From NCBI RefSeq assembly GCF_015356865.1, contig NZ_JAAFZA010000063.1, positions 1 through 46,965 of the forward strand: DNA of 46,965 nt. The letters run 5' to 3'. A program made the translations under genes and the position numbers. Of this stretch, positions 1 through 12,172 are shown in pieces (the first letter of the stretch is position 1; the number at the start of each line of letters is the position of its first letter). The notes below the pieces were generated by a model that did not search any database, was not told where the DNA came from, and saw only the letters and a list, made by a program, of their open reading frames with translations. This DNA is from Catenulispora pinisilvae. Lineage in GTDB: Bacteria > Actinomycetota > Actinomycetes > Streptomycetales > Catenulisporaceae.

Positions 1-175
1 GGGTGAGGGGGTAGCCGGGGGCGTTCGACCCGGCACTCAGCGCGTCTTGGATGACGGCCGGCACCGGGTCGACTGGCGTGCCGACGGAGAGGTCGACGAT
101 CCCGTCCGGGTGCTGGCCGGCTCGCGCCTTGGCGGGCGCGAGCCGGTCCCACGGGAAGTCAGGGAGCTTCCGCAT
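1..175 (-). CDS. dapC: Succinyldiaminopimelate transaminase, N-terminal part (gene runs off the left edge)
   Basis: This PLP-dependent aminotransferase would convert N-succinyl-2-amino-6-ketopimelate to N-succinyl-LL-2,6-diaminopimelate in lysine and peptidoglycan synthesis. Only 58 codons are visible. They read MRKLPDFPWDRL, then a HPDGIVDLSVGTPVDP segment and SNAPGYPLT, which matches the start of actinobacterial DapC; the catalytic lysine lies outside the window. The ATG at 175 follows an AGAGGAAAG ribosome-binding site. The gene is directly downstream of fdxA, the usual actinobacterial order, with a 10-bp inverted repeat in the gap that covers its ribosome-binding site. The assignment rests on the N-terminus and synteny only. 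Confidence 0.8.
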   Translation of the reverse strand, partial: MRKLPDFPWDRLAPAKARAGQHPDGIVDLSVGTPVDPVPAVIQDALSAGSNAPGYPLT

Positions 176-178
176 CTG

Positions 179-225
179 AAGGCTTTCCTCTGGTGGAGCG
201 GGGTTTCGCCGTAGGGGAAAGCCTT
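179..225 (-). repeat. Inverted repeat between fdxA and dapC overlapping the dapC ribosome-binding site
   Basis: Perfect 10-bp arms AAGGCTTTCC (179-188) and GGAAAGCCTT (216-225) are separated by 27 nt. On the minus-strand mRNA the distal arm contains most of the dapC Shine-Dalgarno sequence, and the proximal arm begins at the fdxA stop codon. It could be a weak terminator or attenuator, or a hairpin that limits dapC translation. No U-tract follows it. Confidence 0.5.
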
Positions 226-554
226 TAGCTTTCGCCCTGAGCCTGCGGCGGCAGGGCGGAGATCAGCGGGTGGTCCTTCTCGATCAGGCCCATCTTGGAG
301 GCACCGCCGGGGGAGCCGAGGTCGTCGAAGAACTCCACGTTGGCCTTGTAGTAGTCCTTCCACTGCTCCGGCGTGTCGTCCTCGTAGAAGATCGCCTCGA
401 CGGGGCACACCGGTTCGCAGGCGCCGCAGTCGACGCACTCGTCCGGGTGAATGTAGAGCATGCGCTCGCCCTCGTAGATGCAGTCGACAGGGCACTCCTC
501 GATGCAGGCCTTGTCCTTCACGTCCACGCAGGGCAGGGCGATGACGTAAGTCAC
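225..554 (-). CDS. fdxA: 7Fe ferredoxin (3Fe-4S / 4Fe-4S)
   Basis: This is a small cytoplasmic electron carrier of 109 aa, the normal length for actinobacterial FdxA. Cysteines lie at 9, 17, 21, 25, 40, 43, 46 and 50. By analogy with Azotobacter-type 7Fe ferredoxins, C9/C17/C50 would bind the 3Fe-4S cluster, C21/C40/C43/C46 the 4Fe-4S cluster, and C25 would be the free cysteine. The C-terminal half carries the usual KDYYKANVEFFDDLGSPGGA extension. The start is GTG at 554, with GGAG close by and AGGAGG a little further upstream. It is followed by dapC on the same strand. Its physiological partners (P450s, oxidoreductases) cannot be told from this window. Confidence 0.95.
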   Translation of the reverse strand: MTYVIALPCVDVKDKACIEECPVDCIYEGERMLYIHPDECVDCGACEPVCPVEAIFYEDDTPEQWKDYYKANVEFFDDLGSPGGASKMGLIEKDHPLISALPPQAQGES

Positions 555-640
555 TTTCTCCGGTCCTCCTGTTGATGCGGTGGGCGACGCAGCGGTGCGG
601 GCTGCAAAGCCCTATGCTCGTCCGCCCTTAGTATCACGCG

Positions 641-1384
641 TCAGCGGCCGGTTCTCCTAAGCGGGTCACGTGCGGACCACCGGTTGGACACTCGGTCCCG
701 CCACGGCCGCAGTACCGAGGCGCACAAAAGGGTCCAGCCGGTGCCCAGGGCGGCGCCCGCGAGGACGTCGGTGGGGAAGTGGACGCCGAGGACTGGGCGC
801 GACGCGACGATGACGATCACGTACAGCACCAGGACTGTTTGTGCGATGCGGCGCGCCGCCGGGCCGGCCAGCAGTGGGACCGCGGCCAGGATCAGGACGG
901 CGGCCAAGGTGGAGGTGCCGGTGGCGTGGCCGGAGGGGAAGGACGCGCCGGATTCTGTGGAGATCGTGTGAGCGGCGTCCCAGTGGGGGCGCGGGCGGTT
1001 CACGCCCTTCTTGGCGACGTAGGCGATGGCGTAGGCGCCGATCACCGAAGCTGCGGCGAAGTAGGCCGAGGTGCGCATCCGGAGCAGGTAGAAAGCTAGG
1101 GCGACCAGCAGGCCGAGTCCCAGGGTCACCGTCGGTGAACCGGCGTTGGTCACCGCCTTGAAGAAGTCGGTGATCCCGGTGTCACGCAGCGCGAAGCGGT
1201 TCAGCGAATCGTCGATCGACTGATCCGTGCCCTTGGACGCCTTGGCCGCGACGACGATCGCCAGCAGTACGAATACGCCGAACGACACTGCTCCGCATGC
1301 GCGCAGGGCGGAGACGCGGGCGCGGTCGTCGAAGAAGACTGGTTCGGAGCGCCGGGTGCCGGCATGCCGGGGTTCGGTGAGCAT
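641..1384 (-). CDS. PAP2-superfamily membrane phosphatase
   Basis: A 247-aa integral membrane protein with the three-part acid phosphatase signature: KX6RP (K125 to R132-P133), PSGH (150-153) and SRX5HX3D (S195, R196, H202, D206). The family dephosphorylates lipid phosphates such as phosphatidic acid or undecaprenyl pyrophosphate. Hydrophobic stretches near 33-50, 85-100, 108-124, 158-175 and 183-195 fit a multi-pass protein with the active site on the outer face. The substrate cannot be assigned. The ATG start lies 5 nt downstream of TACTGT on the minus strand (1390-1395), so the mRNA may be leaderless. Confidence 0.85.
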   Translation of the reverse strand: MLTEPRHAGTRRSEPVFFDDRARVSALRACGAVSFGVFVLLAIVVAAKASKGTDQSIDDSLNRFALRDTGITDFFKAVTNAGSPTVTLGLGLLVALAFYLLRMRTSAYFAAASVIGAYAIAYVAKKGVNRPRPHWDAAHTISTESGASFPSGHATGTSTLAAVLILAAVPLLAGPAARRIAQTVLVLYVIVIVASRPVLGVHFPTDVLAGAALGTGWTLLCASVLRPWRDRVSNRWSARDPLRRTGR

Positions 1385-2185
<801 letters not shown>

Positions 2186-2782
2186 CTAACCGCCAGCACC
2201 GCCCCCAACCACCCCCGACCGCAGCCCCTTCAACACCACATCGAGCAGCAGGTACGGGTCCACTGGCGGGACGTCCGAGTCAGCCCGCTTCTCCGCGCGT
2301 CGCTCCACGGCTGTGACGATGCCTGAGCATAGGGACATGACGTCGTAGAAGTTCACGTCTGTGCGGAAGGTGCCTTGGCTTTGTCCTCGTTCCAGGAGGG
2401 CGGTGGCGGCGTCCATCATTTCTTTGCAGGTGCGGCCTAGGGCTGTGCTTTGGTCGTGGATGGCTTCTTTCACTGCTAGGGACAGGCCTCGGTAGATGGC
2501 CATGTGCTCTACGAGGAGGGTCAGCCACTGGGTGAGGGCTGTGTCTGCGTCTTCGCGGTGTTGGGCCAGGGTTAGGGCGCACTCGGTGAGTTTTAGGTAG
2601 CGCTCCGCTAGGACTGCTGCGATGAGGTCTTCTCGCCGGGGGAACCGGCGGTAGAGCGTCCCGATGCCTACGCCTGCTTGGCGTGCGATTTCTTCTAGGG
2701 ATGTTTCGATCCCGTTGTTCGCGAACGCCGACTGGGCTACCTCGACGAGGCGCTCGCGGTTGCGGAGCGCGTCTGCCCTCAC
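2186..2782 (-). CDS. TetR-family transcriptional regulator, likely repressor of the divergent efflux pump
   Basis: A 198-aa regulator with a typical TetR N-terminal helix-turn-helix at about residues 25-50 (SLEEIARQAGVGIGTLYRRF) and an all-helical C-terminal ligand domain. The GTG at 2782 is chosen because GAAGGAG lies 9 nt upstream; the open frame extends much further only because it is antisense to the pump gene. It is divergent from a DHA2 transporter, and the intergenic region holds a palindrome over the pump promoter, so ligand-relieved repression of the pump is the natural reading. The C-terminus (GVVGGGAGG) runs into the simple-sequence region and may be a recent extension. Codon use in the 5' half shows more T-ending codons than neighbouring genes. 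Confidence 0.85.
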   Translation of the reverse strand: MRADALRNRERLVEVAQSAFANNGIETSLEEIARQAGVGIGTLYRRFPRREDLIAAVLAERYLKLTECALTLAQHREDADTALTQWLTLLVEHMAIYRGLSLAVKEAIHDQSTALGRTCKEMMDAATALLERGQSQGTFRTDVNFYDVMSLCSGIVTAVERRAEKRADSDVPPVDPYLLLDVVLKGLRSGVVGGGAGG

Positions 2783-2839
2783 GGTGGATCGACTCCTTCG
2801 CCTGTTGTCGGGGCTTCCCCGGGCCCCGGTCGAATTAAG

Positions 2840-2882
2840 TTGCCGCGATGCGTAGCGGCACTCTACGCTAAACGGAGTTAGC
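2840..2882 (+). promoter_or_regulatory. Efflux pump promoter with overlapping TetR operator candidate
   Basis: TTGCCG (2840-2845) and TACGCT (2864-2869) are separated by 18 nt. Overlapping the end of the -10 element is the palindrome GCTAA-N6-TTAGC (2867-2882), and TAGCG / CGCTA (2853-2857 / 2866-2870) form a second inverted pair. Position and symmetry fit a TetR-type operator. The assignment of the cognate regulator is inferred from adjacency. Confidence 0.5.
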
Positions 2883-2917
2883 CTCCGCTTTTTGCTCGCC
2901 GTCAGGTGAAGGACACC

Positions 2918-4381
2918 ATGTCTACTGCGTCCATATCCACAACGCCTTCCACTGGGAAGGTTGTTCCGAAGCGGGAGCCCAAGCCGGGGCTCATCCTCGC
3001 CACCATCGTGACCTGCCAGCTGATGCTGGTCCTCGACGCGACCATCGTCAACATAGCCCTGCCGAAGATCCAGACGTCGCTGAAGTTCTCTGAGTCGAAT
3101 CTGTCGTGGGTGCTGAACGCCTACACGCTTGCGTTCGGTGGGCTGTTGCTGCTTGGTGGGCGGGCTGGGGACATTCTGGGGCGGCGGCGGATGTTCGTCT
3201 CCGGGGTCATCTTGTTCACGGCTGCCTCGTTCATCGGTGGGCTCGCGGTCGACTCCACCATGCTGCTTGCTTCGCGGGCGTTGCAGGGTGTGGGTGCGGC
3301 TATGGCCGGGCCGAGTATGTTGGCGCTGATCATCACCACGTTCCCGGAGGGCGCTCCGCGGGTGAAGGCTATGAGCCTGTTCACCGCGGTTTCCAGTGCC
3401 GGCGGGTCGGTCGGGCTGTTGCTCGGCGGGATGCTGACCACCTGGGGTTCGTGGCGGCTGGTGATGTACATCAACGTGCCGATCGGTGCGGTGGCCGCGA
3501 TCGCCGCGGCCACGTTGCTGAACGAGTCGCCGCGGGTGCAGGGCAAGTTCGACATCCCCGGTGCCATCACCTCGGTCACCGGCATGGGCAGCCTGGTCTA
3601 CGGGTTCATCAACGCCTCCGAGCACGGCTGGGGCAACAGCACGACCATCTTCGTGTTCGTCGCGGCCGTGGTGCTGCTGAGCTCGTTCGTGTTCATCGAG
3701 TCCCGCAGCGACTTCCCGGTGTTCCCGCTGCGGCTGCTGAGGAACTCCACCCGGGCCCGCAGTTATGGTTCCTATGTGCTGCTGGTCGGCGCGATGTTCT
3801 CGATGTTCTTCTTCCTGCCGCAGTTCATGCAGAACGTGCTGAGCTACTCGCCGATCCGGGCCGGGCTGGCGTTCCTGCCGCTGACCGCGACGCTGTTCGC
3901 GGTGTCCCGGTTCGTTCCCAAGCTGCTGCCCCGTTTCGGACCGCGGCCGCTGATCGTGACCGGCACGGCGCTGATCGCCGTGGCGCTGTACTGGCTGTCG
4001 CACATCTCGATCCACACCGGCTTCACCACCGGCCTGCTGGTGCCGTTCCTGCTGTTCGGCCTCGGCGGCGGTATCGCGTTCAGCCCGATCGCGCTGAACA
4101 TCATGAACGGCCTGGCCCCGCGCGACTCCGGCGCCGGCTCCGGCCTGATGCAGGCCTGCCAGCAGATCGGCGGCGCGCTGGGTATCGCGGTTCTGTTGAC
4201 CATCTCCACGTCGTCGACGAAGGGCAGTCACAACCCGAACCCCAAGGTGAACTACACCCACGGTCTGGAGACCGGGCTGACGGTCGGCGCCTGCATCGCG
4301 CTGGCGGTTTGTTTGTTGTCGCTGACGCTGAGGCCAAAGCCGGCGGCGGCCTCTTCGGGGCCGGCACCCGTGCTTGAGTAA
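2918..4381 (+). CDS. DHA2-family (EmrB/QacA-type) MFS drug:H+ antiporter
   Basis: A 487-aa inner-membrane protein, a length typical of 14-helix DHA2 exporters. The N-terminal helix carries LDATIVNIALP (motif D1-like), followed by the loop GRAGDILGRRRMF (motif A) and GVGAAMAGPSMLALI (motif C, the antiporter signature). These families extrude drugs or endogenous metabolites using the proton gradient. The ATG at 2918 is preferred with AAGGA just upstream; an in-frame GTG at 2906 is the alternative. It is divergent from a TetR gene with a palindromic operator over its promoter. The substrate cannot be predicted. Confidence 0.9.
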   Translation: MSTASISTTPSTGKVVPKREPKPGLILATIVTCQLMLVLDATIVNIALPKIQTSLKFSESNLSWVLNAYTLAFGGLLLLGGRAGDILGRRRMFVSGVILFTAASFIGGLAVDSTMLLASRALQGVGAAMAGPSMLALIITTFPEGAPRVKAMSLFTAVSSAGGSVGLLLGGMLTTWGSWRLVMYINVPIGAVAAIAAATLLNESPRVQGKFDIPGAITSVTGMGSLVYGFINASEHGWGNSTTIFVFVAAVVLLSSFVFIESRSDFPVFPLRLLRNSTRARSYGSYVLLVGAMFSMFFFLPQFMQNVLSYSPIRAGLAFLPLTATLFAVSRFVPKLLPRFGPRPLIVTGTALIAVALYWLSHISIHTGFTTGLLVPFLLFGLGGGIAFSPIALNIMNGLAPRDSGAGSGLMQACQQIGGALGIAVLLTISTSSTKGSHNPNPKVNYTHGLETGLTVGACIALAVCLLSLTLRPKPAAASSGPAPVLE

Positions 4382-4477
4382 AAGCTCTCCCGATACAAAG
4401 CCATACGGCGGCTTCCGGCTCTGCTGGGGCCGCCCTCGCGCTTTCCCGGCCCGGCCTCCGACAGGGAGCGGGTAGGC

Positions 4478-5065
4478 CTAGCCGCCGTAAGGGAACAGGC
4501 GGCGGACGCGCCACACGCCGTCGTCGCCGTGGAGGTACAAGGCGAAACCGGTGACCGGGAAGCGGGCCTCGTACCCGGCCAGAACGTCCTGGGCCCGGGC
4601 GAGCATGTCGTCGGGCAGCTCGTGGGCGACCGTCACGTGCGGGTGGTAGGGGAAACGCGCCTCGCGGGCCAGGACTCCGGAGCGGACCAGGGCCTCGGTG
4701 GTGGCGCACTGCTCGGCGCCCTGGGCCACCCGCACGAAGGTCACCGGGGAGATCGGACGGAAGGTGTCCGTGCCCTGCAACAGCATGGAGAACGGCTGGC
4801 CGATAGTGGCCGCCTTGGTCAGGTGGTCCTCGATGCCCGGCAGGTCCTCGCGCTCGACCTCGGTCGGCGGGAGCAGGGTGACGTGAGTCGGGATCGCCAG
4901 TGCCATCGGGTCGTGGAACGATTCGCGCCACTTCTGCAGCTCGCTGCCGAACGGTTCCGGGATCGGCACCGCGACGCCGATGGTCACGGTGTCCACCCCG
5001 TGCGCGGCCGCGAAGGGGTTGACGCCCGCGAAGGTCGCCTCTAGGGGATCCGGTACGCCGCCCAC
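4478..5065 (-). CDS. 2H phosphoesterase (2'-5' RNA ligase family)
   Basis: A 195-aa cytoplasmic protein with the two HxT motifs that define the 2H phosphoesterase fold: H61-V-T63 (PTHVTLLPP) and H143-V-T145 (YHPHVTVAH). Family members act on 2'-5' or cyclic phosphodiester bonds in RNA or nucleotides; the physiological substrate in actinobacteria is unclear. The GTG start lies 2 nt after the trpS TGA, so the two genes are likely translationally coupled. Actinobacteria often carry this gene next to trpS. An internal start is possible because the first 20 residues are not clearly part of the fold. Confidence 0.85.
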   Translation of the reverse strand: MGGVPDPLEATFAGVNPFAAAHGVDTVTIGVAVPIPEPFGSELQKWRESFHDPMALAIPTHVTLLPPTEVEREDLPGIEDHLTKAATIGQPFSMLLQGTDTFRPISPVTFVRVAQGAEQCATTEALVRSGVLAREARFPYHPHVTVAHELPDDMLARAQDVLAGYEARFPVTGFALYLHGDDGVWRVRRLFPYGG

Positions 5066-5067
5066 CG

Positions 5068-7792
<2,725 letters not shown>

Positions 7793-7907
7793 GTCCTGAT
7801 TGTAGGGAGCCCGGGCGTCGGCCCGCTGGGACGGCGGGGGCGCAATGAAACGGCTGTGACCGCCCGAACTTCGCAACGTTCGCCCGGCGACACGCAACGA
7901 TGGTCCC

Positions 7908-7936
7908 TTGAGCTGGGGAAACGCGGTACTTATGCT
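7908..7936 (+). promoter_or_regulatory. Promoter of ddaH, leaderless arrangement
   Basis: TTGAGC (7908-7913), a 17-nt spacer and TATGCT (7931-7936) match the housekeeping sigma consensus well. The ATG at 7945 is 8 nt beyond the -10 element, so the transcript should start at or within a base or two of the start codon. No Shine-Dalgarno sequence is needed or clearly present. Confidence 0.7.
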
Positions 7937-7944
7937 CAGGTTGC

Positions 7945-8787
7945 ATGATCCCCGAGTCTTCCGGCGCCCCCTCGGCGGCCCAGCGCGTGGCGATCCCGCG
8001 CCGCTATCTGATGTGCCCCCCCGACCACTTCGCGGTCACCTACGCCATCAACCCCTGGATGCACCCGGACCAACCGGTCGACGCCTCGCTGGCCGCGCGC
8101 CAGTGGGAGACCCTGCGCGACGCCTACCTGCGCCTGGGCCACCAGGTGGAGGCCATCAAGCCGATCGAGGGCCTGCCGGACATGGTGTTCGCGGCCAACG
8201 GCGCCACCGTCGTGGGCGGCAAGGTGCTCGGCGCCTCGTTCCGGAACAAGGAGCGCGTGCCGGAGGGTCCGGCGTACATGGAGTGGTTCCGGAAGAACGG
8301 CTTCGCCGAGATCCACGACCCGCAGTTCATCAACGAGGGTGAGGGCGACTTCCTCTACGCCGGGGACTGGATCCTGGCCGGCCACGGCTTCCGGTCCGAC
8401 CCGAACGCGCACCTGGAGGCGCAGGAGTTCTTCGGGATGCCGGTGATCGGGCTGCGCCTGGTCGACCCGCGCTTCTACCACCTGGACACGGCGCTGACGG
8501 TGCTCGACCACGAGACCATCGCCTACTACCCGGAGGCGTTCTCGCCGGGGTCGCGGGCGGTGCTGAACACGCTGTATCCGAACGCTGTCATCGCCACCGC
8601 CGAGGACGCCGCGGCGTTCGGGCTCAACGCGGTGTCCGACGGCAAGCACGTCCTGCTGCCGCAGGCCGCCACCGGCATGGCGGCGCAGCTCGCCGAGCGC
8701 GGCTACGAGCCGATCGGCATGGACCTGTCCGAACTGCTCAAGGCCGGCGGCTCGGTCAAGTGCTGCACGCTCGAACTCCGAGGCTGA
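7945..8787 (+). CDS. ddaH: Dimethylarginine dimethylaminohydrolase / amidinotransferase-superfamily hydrolase
   Basis: A 280-aa member of the guanidino-group modifying (amidinotransferase/arginine deiminase) superfamily. Visible motifs are PDMVFAANG (78-86), NEGEGDF (130-136), FYHLDTAL (177-184, catalytic H179) and the C-terminal GGSVKCCTLE (268-277), where C273 or C274 is the expected nucleophile. DDAH hydrolyses methylated arginines to citrulline and methylamines; related enzymes make ornithine and ammonia from arginine, so exact specificity is open. It sits 13 nt upstream of rocD in one operon, with an Lrp gene next, indicating arginine/ornithine catabolism. A strong promoter lies just upstream. 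Confidence 0.85.
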   Translation: MIPESSGAPSAAQRVAIPRRYLMCPPDHFAVTYAINPWMHPDQPVDASLAARQWETLRDAYLRLGHQVEAIKPIEGLPDMVFAANGATVVGGKVLGASFRNKERVPEGPAYMEWFRKNGFAEIHDPQFINEGEGDFLYAGDWILAGHGFRSDPNAHLEAQEFFGMPVIGLRLVDPRFYHLDTALTVLDHETIAYYPEAFSPGSRAVLNTLYPNAVIATAEDAAAFGLNAVSDGKHVLLPQAATGMAAQLAERGYEPIGMDLSELLKAGGSVKCCTLELRG

Positions 8788-8800
8788 AAGGGGCCCCGCC

Positions 8801-10048
8801 GTGACCACGATCCCTGAGACCGACCGCACCGGCCAGCACGCTCCGCCCTCGGACCGGGCCAAAGCGCTGATCGCGCAGTCCGACGCGCACACCGCGCACA
8901 ACTACCACCCGCTGCCGGTGGTGATCGCCGAGGCCGACGGGGCCTGGGTGACCGACGTCGACGGCAACCGCTACCTGGACATGCTCGCCGGGTACTCGGC
9001 GCTGAACTTCGGGCACAGCAACCCGGTGCTGCTGGCCGCCGCGCGCGAGCAGCTGGGCCGGGTGACGCTGACCTCGCGGGCCTTCCACCACGACCAGTTC
9101 GGGCCGTTCGTCGCCGAGCTGGCCGAGCTGTCCGGCAAGGACGCGGCACTGCCGATGAACTCCGGGGCCGAGGCCGTGGAGACCGCGCTGAAGACCGCGC
9201 GCAAGTGGGGCTACCAGGTCAAGGGCGTGCCCGAGGACCGCGCGCAGATCATCACCTGCGAGGGGAACTTCCACGGCCGAACGCTGTCCATTGTGTCGTT
9301 CTCCACGGATCCGGACGCCCGCAACGAGTTCGGGCCGTTCACCCCGGGGTTCGTCTCAGTCCCCTACGGCGACGCCGCGGCGATCGAGGCGGCCATCACC
9401 GACGACACCGTGGCCGTGCTGCTGGAGCCGATCCAGGGCGAGGCCGGGGTGCTGGTACCGCCGGACGGGTATCTCGCGGCGGTGCGCGAAGTCTGCACCC
9501 GGCGCGGCGTCCTGATGATGGCCGACGAGATCCAGTCCGGGCTGGGCCGGACGGGGTACACGTTCGCGTGTGACCACGAGGCCGTGGTGCCGGACGTCTA
9601 CATCCTGGGCAAGGCGCTCGGCGGCGGGATCCTGCCGGTATCGGCGGTGGTCGCGAACCGGGACGTGCTCGGCGTGTTCCACCCCGGCGAGCACGGCTCC
9701 ACCTTCGGCGGCAACCCGCTGGCCTGCGCGGTCGGCCGCGCGGTGGTCGGCCTGCTGGCCACCGGCGAGTACCAGGCCCGGGCCCGGACGCTCGGCGCGC
9801 ATCTGCACGCGGCGCTGGCCGAGCTGCCGCCGGAGATGGTGCGCGAGGTCCGCGGGCGCGGCCTGTGGGCCGGGGTGGACGTCGATCCCTCCTACGGGAC
9901 CGGCCGGGAGATCTCCGAGCGGCTGATGGCGCGCGGGGTGCTGGCCAAGGACACGCACGGTTCGACGATCCGGCTCGCGCCGCCGCTCGTGGTGACCGCC
10001 GAGGACCTGGACTGGGCCGTGCTGCAACTACGGAGCGCTCTGGGTTGA
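8801..10048 (+). CDS. rocD: Ornithine--oxo-acid transaminase (ornithine aminotransferase)
   Basis: A class III PLP aminotransferase of 415 aa that transfers the delta-amino group of ornithine to 2-oxoglutarate, giving glutamate-5-semialdehyde and glutamate. The PLP lysine is K271 in YILGKALGGG; the preceding ADEIQSGLGRTG (241-252) holds the cofactor-ring aspartate and substrate-pocket residues, and SGAEAVETALK (121-131) is the phosphate loop. The GTG start at 8801 is preceded by AAAGGGG. It lies 13 nt after ddaH and is probably co-transcribed, so ddaH could supply substrate. An 11-bp hairpin follows 20 nt after the stop. Confidence 0.93.
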   Translation: MTTIPETDRTGQHAPPSDRAKALIAQSDAHTAHNYHPLPVVIAEADGAWVTDVDGNRYLDMLAGYSALNFGHSNPVLLAAAREQLGRVTLTSRAFHHDQFGPFVAELAELSGKDAALPMNSGAEAVETALKTARKWGYQVKGVPEDRAQIITCEGNFHGRTLSIVSFSTDPDARNEFGPFTPGFVSVPYGDAAAIEAAITDDTVAVLLEPIQGEAGVLVPPDGYLAAVREVCTRRGVLMMADEIQSGLGRTGYTFACDHEAVVPDVYILGKALGGGILPVSAVVANRDVLGVFHPGEHGSTFGGNPLACAVGRAVVGLLATGEYQARARTLGAHLHAALAELPPEMVREVRGRGLWAGVDVDPSYGTGREISERLMARGVLAKDTHGSTIRLAPPLVVTAEDLDWAVLQLRSALG

Positions 10049-10067
10049 TACTGTCTGTCGGTCGCGA

Positions 10068-10094
10068 CGGACCCGGCCTCGGCGGCCGGGTCCG
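10068..10094 (+). terminator. Hairpin terminator after rocD
   Basis: Perfect 11-bp stem CGGACCCGGCC / GGCCGGGTCCG (10068-10078 / 10084-10094) with a 5-nt loop, 20 nt after the rocD stop. No U-tract follows, so it would be an intrinsic terminator of the U-less actinobacterial kind or an mRNA 3'-end stabiliser. Confidence 0.65.
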
Positions 10095-10270
10095 CACGAC
10101 GTGATCGGCCGCGCTCGCGGCGGGGGTACGGCCCGCTGCGGGCGCGGCTTCGTCTCTTTAGACGTGTGGCGAGGGGTTCTGGTCTCGTCGGTGGCGGGAT
10201 TTCTTCACCGTGACGTGATTCCGGCGTCCGGCCGACGGCGCCCGCATAGACGGCGGGTGTCGTCTTCAAT

Positions 10271-10292
10271 GAAGAGGTGACGTCACCCCTTC
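10271..10292. promoter_or_regulatory. 22-bp near-perfect palindrome upstream of lrp (operator candidate)
   Basis: The core GGTGACGTCACC (10276-10287) is a perfect 12-bp palindrome. Flanks GAAG (10271-10274) and CTTC (10289-10292) extend the symmetry, with only the 10275/10288 pair mismatched. It lies about 99 nt upstream of the lrp start codon. Likely a dimeric regulator site; Lrp autoregulation is one possibility, but the sequence does not name the protein. Confidence 0.5.
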
Positions 10293-10378
10293 GCCGCAAT
10301 CGTCCGTTCCTCGCGTTGCGCCCGGATCAGTCGGCCGGATCGGGATCGGGCGTCCGGGGTCAGGCGACCGCGGACCGC

Positions 10379-10384
10379 TAATCT
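10379..10384 (+). promoter_or_regulatory. -10 element of lrp (leaderless arrangement)
   Basis: TAATCT lies 6 nt before the ATG at 10391. No good -35 hexamer is visible at the proper distance. An AGGA also precedes the ATG but would not be in a leaderless transcript. Confidence 0.45.
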
Positions 10385-10390
10385 CAGGAC

Positions 10391-10831
10391 ATGGACAGCC
10401 TCGACCGCGCCATCATCGACGCGCTGCGCCGCGATGCGCGGGCGTCCTTCGCCGACGTCGGGGCGGGGGTGGGGTTGTCGGCTTCGGCGGTGAAGCGGCG
10501 GGTCGACCGGCTGCGGGCCGACGGGGCGATCCGCGGGTTCTCCGTGATCGTCGACCAGACCGCGCTCGGCTGGACCACCGAGGCCTTCGTCGAGGTCTAC
10601 TGCGGGGACCGGACGTCGCCGGACGTGATCCGGGAGTGCGTTTCGCGCCACCCGGAGGTGGTCGCCGCGTACACGATCACCGGGGACGCCGACGCACTGC
10701 TGCACCTGGTCGCCGAGAACACGCAGCACTTGGAGGAGGCGCTGGAACGGATCCGGCGGGAGCCGGAGATTCAGCGGACGCGGTCGGCCTTGGTGCTGAC
10801 GCGGTTGTTAGCGCGGGATCCGTTGCTGTGA
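10391..10831 (+). CDS. Lrp/AsnC-family transcriptional regulator
   Basis: A 146-aa DNA-binding protein with an N-terminal helix-turn-helix beginning MDSLDRAIIDALRRDAR and containing VGLSASAVKRRVDRL (about 28-42), followed by a RAM ligand-binding/oligomerisation domain (from about residue 58, with VVAAYTITGDADALLHL). Lrp-type regulators sense amino acids. Placement directly after ddaH-rocD suggests control of arginine/ornithine catabolism. It has its own upstream region with a 22-bp palindrome and a -10 element 6 nt before the ATG. Length is standard for the family. Confidence 0.9.
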   Translation: MDSLDRAIIDALRRDARASFADVGAGVGLSASAVKRRVDRLRADGAIRGFSVIVDQTALGWTTEAFVEVYCGDRTSPDVIRECVSRHPEVVAAYTITGDADALLHLVAENTQHLEEALERIRREPEIQRTRSALVLTRLLARDPLL

Positions 10832-10880
10832 CCCGCTGCTGTGACCCGTTGCCGTGACCCGCGACGGTCAGGCATCAGAA

Positions 10881-10918
10881 ACGGCCCGGTTCCCGCGGTA
10901 TGCGGGGCGCCGGGCCGT
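10881..10918. terminator. Bidirectional terminator between lrp and mdh
   Basis: A nested hairpin: outer stem ACGGCCCGG / CCGGGCCGT (10881-10889 / 10910-10918) and inner stem CCCGC / GCGGG (10892-10896 / 10902-10906) with a 5-nt loop. It lies between two convergent genes and can serve both. Confidence 0.75.
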
Positions 10919-10957
10919 CTTGTCGAGCTATGCAGCTGAGCCGCACAGATCAGCGGC

Positions 10958-11965
<1,008 letters not shown>

Positions 11966-12172
11966 TTATGTGAAGGTTCCGTATGGATGTGTTGCCAGCC
12001 CACAGGCTACTCCTGGAGTACCTGCGAGGTTTCCGTCAGGGAGCGCCGACTCCTGTGAGAAAGCAGACATACGCGGGAAGCGTGTGATCGCCGATCCGCG
12101 TCCGGGTCGTGACTGTCGGTGCCGGGTGGAAGACTCGATCATGTGTGACGCACCTCACAGGAAGGCCTCCTC

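Larger units (their letters stand above)
10049..10390. other. Intergenic region rocD-lrp (342 nt)
   Basis: No gene seen. It holds the terminator-like hairpin at 10068-10094, a long palindrome at 10271-10292, and a -10-like TAATCT at 10379-10384 just before the lrp start. The remainder is GC-rich sequence with no recognised element. Confidence 0.6.

Noticed and set aside
2186-4261. 691-codon minus-strand reading frame covering the efflux pump
   Set aside because: Only its last 198 codons (from GTG 2782) are the TetR gene; the rest is antisense to a clear MFS transporter and low-complexity.
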